From positions 1 to 64,000 of the forward strand of contig NZ_QXGR01000014.1 of assembly GCF_003604195.1 (NCBI RefSeq): 64,000 bases of DNA. The letters are read 5' to 3'. Made by a program: the position numbers and the translations under genes. Below the pieces are notes generated by a model, which saw only the letters and a list, made by a program, of their open reading frames with translations, was not told where the DNA came from and ran no database searches. This DNA is from Simplicispira lacusdiani (GTDB lineage: Bacteria; Pseudomonadota; Gammaproteobacteria; Burkholderiales; Burkholderiaceae_C). Shown here piece after piece: positions 62,401-64,000 of the stretch (its first letter is position 1; every line of letters begins with the position of its first letter).

Positions 62401-64000
62401 GTGCGCTGGAGAATCGGCGTTCGCCTGGGGGTCTTGCTGGCCTGCTTCAGTGTGTTCGCGGCGCTGCTGGTGGGCTATTTCACCTTCGTCTTCGCGCGCG
62501 ACATGCTCAACGACCGCGCGCAGCGCTCGCTGCTGGCGACCACCCAGATCCTCTCCCAGCACATGCGCACCGGGTTTGCCACCGTGGGGCGGGATGTCGC
62601 CATGCTCGCCAACCTGACGGCGGGCTCGCAGGCCGTGGCGCAGGGCGGTGCCCACCCCGAGGCGCAGGCCCGCGACCGCGACATGCTGGCCAGCGTCTTC
62701 AAGGCCGTGCTGAGCGCGCGCGCCTCGTACCAGCAGATCCGGCTGATCAGCGCGCACGACCATGGGCTGGAGCTGGTCCGGGTCGAGCGCTCGGGCTCGG
62801 GGCTGGTGCGCGTGCAGGGCGGCGCCCTGCAGGAAAAAGCCCATTTCCCGTTCGTCTACGAAACCTTGAAACTGGGCCCCGGGAACACCTATGTGTCCGA
62901 ATTCGGTATCAACCACGAGGGGGACCCCGGCAGTGGCGCCGAGCAGCCGGTGTTCAGCATGGCCACCACCGTGGTGCATGACGGGCAGGTGGTGGGGGTG
63001 CTCGTCATCCGGGTGGTGGCCGAGGAGTTTTTCTCCCATTTCAGCTCCGGCCTGCCGGCGCCCTATGGCTTTTTCCTGACCAACCGCTGGGGCGATTTCC
63101 TCATGCACCCCGACCGCGGCCAGACCTATGGCTTCGACCGGGGCCAGCGCATCCTGGCCCAGGACAGCCTGGCCCCCGTGGGCCAGATCGTGCAGGGGCG
63201 CAGCCAGCATCTGGTGATGGCGCAGGACGGCGTGGACGGCAGCCCGCAGGCCTTCGCCTTCGTGCGCATGCCCCTGGGTTTCCAGGACGATGGGCGCTTC
63301 CTTGTGGTGGGGCTGTCCCAGCCCATGTCCGTGGTGCAGGGCGAGGCGGTGGAGCTGGGAGGCAATATCGTGCAGATGCTGCTGCTGCTGTGCCTGGTGG
63401 GCGTGCTGCTGGCGGCCTGGGTGTCGCGCGTGGTCACGGGGCCGCTCAACGCGATGGTGCGGGCCACGCAGGCCTTCTCGCAGGGGCGCGCCCATGGGCA
63501 GCTGCCCATCGAGCGGCAGGATGAGCTGGGCGAGCTGGCGCGCAGCTTCAACGACATGGAGCAGCAGATCGGCAGCCAGATGGCCGAACTCAACGCCAGC
63601 CGCGATGCCATGGCGCACCTGGCGCACCACGATGCCTTGACCGGCCTGCCCAACCGCCGCATGTTCGAGCAGCGCCTGGCGCAGGCGCTGGAGATGTCGC
63701 GGCGCACCGGCCGGCCCTGCGCCCTGCTGTTCGTCGATCTGGACGATTTCAAGGCCATCAACGACAACCTCGGCCATGCCATGGGCGACGCCGTGCTGCA
63801 GGCGGCGGCCCGGGCCATCGGGGGCGCCGTGCGCCAGACCGATACCGTGGCCCGGCTGGCGGGCGACGAATTCACCGTGCTGTGCGAGAACGTCGATTCG
63901 GAAGAAGCCGCCCGGCAGATCGCCACCAAGCTGCAACAGGCTTTCGAGCCGCCACTGGACATCCATGGCAAGCCCTATGCCGTGCGCGCCAGCGTGGGGC
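62401..64000 (+). CDS. Membrane diguanylate cyclase (periplasmic sensor-HAMP-GGDEF), partial at window end
   Basis: 533 codons are visible and the frame is open at the window end. TM1 (residues about 5-28), a large periplasmic sensor (about 30-320), TM2 (about 321-346), HAMP (to about 395), then GGDEF from HDALTGLPNRRMF (410-422). The active-site motif is LAGDEF (AGDEF, residues 487-491) with an RQTD inhibitory site at 478-481. AGDEF is a functional variant in known cyclases. An EAL domain could follow beyond the window. It starts with GTG at 62401, immediately after the binding-protein stop. Confidence 0.92.
   Translation, partial: MRWRIGVRLGVLLACFSVFAALLVGYFTFVFARDMLNDRAQRSLLATTQILSQHMRTGFATVGRDVAMLANLTAGSQAVAQGGAHPEAQARDRDMLASVFKAVLSARASYQQIRLISAHDHGLELVRVERSGSGLVRVQGGALQEKAHFPFVYETLKLGPGNTYVSEFGINHEGDPGSGAEQPVFSMATTVVHDGQVVGVLVIRVVAEEFFSHFSSGLPAPYGFFLTNRWGDFLMHPDRGQTYGFDRGQRILAQDSLAPVGQIVQGRSQHLVMAQDGVDGSPQAFAFVRMPLGFQDDGRFLVVGLSQPMSVVQGEAVELGGNIVQMLLLLCLVGVLLAAWVSRVVTGPLNAMVRATQAFSQGRAHGQLPIERQDELGELARSFNDMEQQIGSQMAELNASRDAMAHLAHHDALTGLPNRRMFEQRLAQALEMSRRTGRPCALLFVDLDDFKAINDNLGHAMGDAVLQAAARAIGGAVRQTDTVARLAGDEFTVLCENVDSEEAARQIATKLQQAFEPPLDIHGKPYAVRASVG

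Noticed and set aside
63841..63880. The cyclase as inactive because the motif is AGDEF and not GGDEF
   Set aside because: A or S at the first position occurs in active cyclases, and the RxxD inhibitory site is present.

Overview
The window is about 64 kb of a GC-rich chromosome from a betaproteobacterium, most likely a member of the Comamonadaceae (Acidovorax/Diaphorobacter/Alicycliphilus-like). The evidence is the family-typical FlhD, BamC, ParE/ParC, RpoD and ComEC sequences, the dnaG-rpoD and xseB-ispA-dxs arrangements, and two families of short dispersed intergenic repeats of a kind I associate with this family. No species call is possible from sequence alone. I found no rRNA, tRNA, CRISPR array, transposase or prophage gene.

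Layout. 1-450: flhDC, the flagellar master regulator (flhC cut by the window edge). 749-3839: a sulfurtransferase, a DMT exporter and a Rieske oxygenase on the minus strand. 4196-7319: xseB-ispA-dxs (nuclease subunit plus isoprenoid synthesis). 7540-11596: a TRAP transporter whose binding-protein gene converges on its two permease genes, with a hexanucleotide tandem repeat between them. 11865-16724: a minus-strand run of MBL hydrolase, bamC, dapA, methyltransferase, a tiny membrane peptide and an MFS carrier. 16833-21965: parE, a lytic transglycosylase and parC. 22132-25860: two tandem paralogous chemoreceptors. 25890-31444: ridA, comEC, then a CP-ATP-grasp/alpha-E pair. 31652-35790: a VF530-type protein, ahpC, ahpF, and an arsR-arsM unit with a clear operator-like palindrome. 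35971-41348: a five-gene cluster of exported proteins (cytochrome c, aldonolactone-type FAD oxidase, PLP enzyme, DUF2147, putative porin) divergent from a TetR regulator. 41482-44493: USP-TerC-USP divergent from a LysR/NhaR-like regulator. 44932-46697: a two-gene, GC-poor cassette of unknown function, bracketed by inverted copies of the dispersed repeat. 47052-50456: the divergent pair ppsR/ppsA. 50484-52890: a DUF4212/sodium symporter pair. 53029-56628: small genes including an FKBP isomerase, an HxlR-type regulator, a CoA-transferase and a Tag-type glycosylase. 56705-61246: dnaG-rpoD. 61306-64000: a PotD-like binding protein followed directly by a membrane diguanylate cyclase cut by the window end.

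Most of the window is core metabolism and cell biology. Three places could hold less-described biology: the two-gene low-GC cassette at 44932-46697 (one protein carries a PD-(D/E)XK-like pattern, the other I cannot place); the exported redox/PLP cluster at 35971-40499 with its own TetR regulator; and the binding-protein/diguanylate-cyclase pair at 61306-64000, which resembles the NspS-MbaA polyamine sensing arrangement of Vibrio cholerae. The dispersed repeats are notable because some copies have been absorbed into coding sequence (comEC, a methyltransferase start, a sulfurtransferase C-terminus).
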